Assembly: GCA_021786135.1 (NCBI GenBank)
Contig: JAJYNV010000368.1
Location: 1 to 14,450, forward strand
DNA length: 14,450 nucleotides
Direction of reading: 5' to 3'
Source: Bacillota bacterium
GTDB lineage: Bacteria; Bacillota; Sulfobacillia; JAJZYS01; JAJYTV01
Below the pieces are notes generated by a model. That model ran no database searches and was not told the DNA's origin. It worked only from the letters and a program-made list of their open reading frames with translations. Each line of letters starts with the position of its first letter. Positions within the stretch are counted from its first letter, which is position 1. The position numbers and the translations under genes were made by a program. Shown piece after piece: positions 12,199-14,450 of the stretch.

Positions 12199-13977
12199 AT
12201 GCGCAAGAGACTGATCATTGTCGCGGTCGCCGTGGTGGCGCTCCTGGGCGGGGGCCTCGCCGCACTTCGTCTCCAGACGGCTGCGAGATCGCAGGCGTCG
12301 ATCGCGACCACCTATGCGTTCGGCTCGGTTACGCGGGGATCGTTCGGGGAGACGGTGACGGGTTCGGGCACGGTCGGGGCGGGCAGCACGGCGGAGGTCT
12401 ACGCCCAGGAGGCCGGGACGGTGTCTTCGGTGGGCGTGACGATCGGCGAGAACGTGAAGGCGGGTCAGGTGCTCGCGACGCTGACGGATGAGGGCAGTAT
12501 CGAGTCGCAACTGAGTAATGAAGAACTCCAGTTGAAGCGTGACCAGGCGAGCCTCGCGGCGCTCCTCCATCCGACGCCGACGACTGCGCAGCTGAGCGCC
12601 GCGCAGGACCAGGTGACCGAGGACGAGGCGAAGCTCGAGTCGGACGCCGGCGCGTCGTCCGCCGCGCAGGCGGTCGCGGCGCCTCTCTCCGGCACGGTGC
12701 TCGCGGTCGATGCTCAGAACGGCGGCACCACTACGGCGCAGGCGACGGTGGTGGAGATCGGATCGAGTGCCGGCTGGGTCGTCGACGCCAGCGTTGACCA
12801 ACTGCAGCTCCAGGAGATCTACAAGGGCGAGGGCGCCGAGGCGAGCATCGACGGGCTCGGCGGAACCGTGCCGCTCTACATCTCGAGTATAAGTCCGACG
12901 AGTTCCGGCACGGATCGCGAGGGGGCCACGTATGGCGTCGAGCTGACCGTCGAGGGCACTGCGACGCTCAGGGCCGGCGAAGAGGTCACGGTGTCACTGC
13001 CCGAGAGCTACCTGACGCTGAGCGGGACGGTGGCCTATGAAGCCACGGCCGACGTGTCGGCTCCGATCTCGGGAACGGTGGCAGGGCTCGGCGTGACGGT
13101 CGGGGAGAGCGTGCAGCAGGGTGAGACGCTATTCAGTGTCTCGAGCTCGAGCGAGAGCCTGCAGATCCTCCAGGACGAGGACGCGGTCTCGGCAGCGAAA
13201 GAGAGCCTCGCCGCACTGACAGAGGGCGATGCGGCGGACTCGACGGCGGTGCTCTCTGCGGAGGCGGCGATCGCTGCCGATCGCGAGACCATCGCCCAGG
13301 ACGATGAGGCGATCCGGGAGCTCACACTGCGGAGCCCGATCTCGGGCGAGGTGACGGCCGTCGATCTGACGGCGGGTAGCGCGGTGAGCGCGGGCGGCAC
13401 CGAGCTTTTCACGATCGAGAACGTGGGGCAGCTGGCCGTCGAGGTGTCGGTGGACGAGAGCGCGCTCCACAAGATCGCCCTGGGCGCCCCGGCCAAGGTG
13501 ACGTCGGACGCCTACGCGGGGCGGGTCTTCCATGGCAGCGTCGTCTCGATCGCGCCGGTGGGCAGCGACAGCCAGGGCGTCTCGACGTTTACGGTGGATG
13601 TCGCGCTCGAGAACGCGAAGGGGCTCCTGCCGGGCATGGCGGCATCCGTCGTGATCGACGTGACCGAGGTGAAGGACGCCCTCCTGGTGCCGGCGGAAGC
13701 CGTCACGGGCACAGGCGCCACGGCGACCGTGAAGGAGATGCGAGCGGGCCACGTCGTCAAGAAGGCGATCGACGCGGGCCTGAGCAATGGCGTCCTGACG
13801 CAGGTGCTCTCAGGGCTCAAGCTGGGCGAGCAGGTGATCACGGCTCAGGCCGTGACGACCCAGGTCACGCAGCATCGCAGCGGCACGGGCGGCATGAAGC
13901 CGCCAAGCGGCCAGATGCCTTCCGGCGGGACGCCGCCGACGGGTTCCCCGTCCGGCGCAGCCACAGGAGGCAAGTGA
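12199..13977 (+). CDS. Double-length HlyD/MacA-type periplasmic adaptor
   Basis: This is an adaptor (membrane fusion) subunit of 592 aa for an ABC exporter, anchored by the N-terminal hydrophobic segment (5-23). The family usually has about 350-450 aa. Here the lipoyl/helical-hairpin/barrel set occurs twice. Unit 1 has lipoyl halves around 60-98 and 159-190, a hairpin at 99-158 and a barrel at 191-270. Unit 2 has lipoyl halves around 278-316 and 377-408, a hairpin at 317-376 and a barrel at 409-490. Matching motifs are VTIGENVKAGQVL with VTVGESVQQGETL, and APLSGTVLAVD with SPISGEVTAVD. A membrane-proximal domain (491-555, VKDALLVPAEAV) and a Gly/Pro/Ser tail with Met (556-592) finish it. The ATG at 12199 follows GAGGAG at 8 nt. 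The frame is open from 12142 without a ribosome site. The stop is followed 1 nt later by the ABC ATPase gene. Confidence 0.88.
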   Translation: MRKRLIIVAVAVVALLGGGLAALRLQTAARSQASIATTYAFGSVTRGSFGETVTGSGTVGAGSTAEVYAQEAGTVSSVGVTIGENVKAGQVLATLTDEGSIESQLSNEELQLKRDQASLAALLHPTPTTAQLSAAQDQVTEDEAKLESDAGASSAAQAVAAPLSGTVLAVDAQNGGTTTAQATVVEIGSSAGWVVDASVDQLQLQEIYKGEGAEASIDGLGGTVPLYISSISPTSSGTDREGATYGVELTVEGTATLRAGEEVTVSLPESYLTLSGTVAYEATADVSAPISGTVAGLGVTVGESVQQGETLFSVSSSSESLQILQDEDAVSAAKESLAALTEGDAADSTAVLSAEAAIAADRETIAQDDEAIRELTLRSPISGEVTAVDLTAGSAVSAGGTELFTIENVGQLAVEVSVDESALHKIALGAPAKVTSDAYAGRVFHGSVVSIAPVGSDSQGVSTFTVDVALENAKGLLPGMAASVVIDVTEVKDALLVPAEAVTGTGATATVKEMRAGHVVKKAIDAGLSNGVLTQVLSGLKLGEQVITAQAVTTQVTQHRSGTGGMKPPSGQMPSGGTPPTGSPSGAATGGK

Positions 13978-13978
13978 G

Positions 13979-14450
13979 ATGGATGTGATCTCGGTCGAGG
14001 GCCTGAGCCACACCTACCTCAGCGGAAGCCTCAGGGTGGCCGCGCTCGAGGGGGTGGACTTCGGGATCCCGGAGGGCCAGATGGCGGCCATCGTCGGCCC
14101 CTCGGGGTCCGGCAAGAGCACGCTTCTGCACATCCTGGGCTGCCTGATGCAGGTGGAACGCGGCACCTACCGGCTCTCGGGCGAGGACGTCACGAAGCTC
14201 CCTGGCGACGAGCTCGCGCGGGTACGCGGCACGCGGATCGGCTTCGTCTTTCAGGCCTACAACCTCGTTCCGCAACTGACCGCGCTCGAGAACGTCGAGC
14301 TGCCGCTCGCCTACCTCGGCACACCCAGGCGACAGCGGCGTCAGAGAGCGATGCAGGCGCTCGAGGCGGTGGGACTCGGAGAACGCGCCCGCCACCGACC
14401 ATTCGAGCTTTCGGGCGGCCAGCAACAGCGCGTCGGCGTCGCGCGGGCCG
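13979..14450 (+). CDS. ABC transporter ATP-binding protein (MacB/LolD type), partial
   Basis: The 5' part of an ATPase gene, about 157 codons, is cut by the window end. It energises the exporter whose adaptor is encoded just upstream. The ATG at 13979 follows AGGAGG (13965-13970), with 1 nt after the adaptor stop. The N-terminus VISVEGLSHTYLSG and ALEGVDFGIPEGQMAAIVG lead to Walker A GPSGSGKST. The VFQAYNLVPQLTALENVELPL Q-loop region and the signature LSGGQQQRVGVARA are typical of the MacB/LolD/YknY subfamily. Walker B and the H-loop lie beyond the window. The permease is expected downstream. Confidence 0.92.
   Translation, partial: MDVISVEGLSHTYLSGSLRVAALEGVDFGIPEGQMAAIVGPSGSGKSTLLHILGCLMQVERGTYRLSGEDVTKLPGDELARVRGTRIGFVFQAYNLVPQLTALENVELPLAYLGTPRRQRRQRAMQALEAVGLGERARHRPFELSGGQQQRVGVARA

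Overview
The window is GC-rich DNA, probably from a bacterium. GTG and TTG starts are frequent, genes are tightly packed in operons, and a GC-poorer accessory stretch is interleaved with core genes. A lineage cannot be proved from sequence reading. The order arginine decarboxylase - spermidine synthase - ureohydrolase - arginyl-tRNA synthetase, and an HlyD-type adaptor with an ABC ATPase and no outer-membrane component in view, would fit a high-GC Bacillota-like or deep-branching thermophile-like lineage. That is an inference of low to moderate confidence.

Layout. (1) 1-1216: a YeiH-type putative sulfate exporter on the minus strand with a hairpin after its stop. (2) 1217-3133: a GC-poorer accessory patch. 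It holds three overlapping plus-strand genes (DUF3467-like, a small BECR/DUF4258-like protein, DUF2283-like) that end in a good intrinsic terminator, then a small zinc-ribbon protein. (3) 3172-3850, minus: a decayed phage tail-baseplate remnant, with an XkdS/gp46-like C-terminus coupled by ATGA to a baseplate-J N-terminus that loses its frame after about 50 codons. (4) 3816-7674, plus: a promoter and a four-gene unit for pyruvoyl-dependent arginine decarboxylase, spermidine synthase, agmatinase-family ureohydrolase and ArgRS, with overlaps or 1-nt gaps throughout. (5) 7675-8081: a hairpin-rich convergent spacer. (6) 8082-8864, minus: an AT-richer DUF3800 gene with a pair of 17-bp repeats upstream of it. 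(7) 8983-9515: no convincing gene but several dyads and a candidate branched RNA. (8) 9516-9986, minus: two tiny coupled ORFs with a strong terminator behind them. (9) 10162-12004, minus: a histidine kinase and an OmpR-type regulator. (10) 12199-14450, plus: a divergent operon for a double-length (duplicated) HlyD-type adaptor and a MacB/LolD-like ABC ATPase that runs off the window.

Functional reading. The polyamine unit converts arginine to agmatine and on to putrescine or spermidine, and couples this to the enzyme that charges tRNA-Arg. The two-component system probably controls the divergent ABC efflux operon through 11-bp-spaced repeats in the shared intergenic region. Regions 2, 3 and 5-8 look like accessory material inserted between core units. 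The best candidates for something undescribed are the three-gene overlapping cluster at 1707-2695, the DUF3800 gene with its upstream repeats, and the small coupled ORF pair at 9583-9986.
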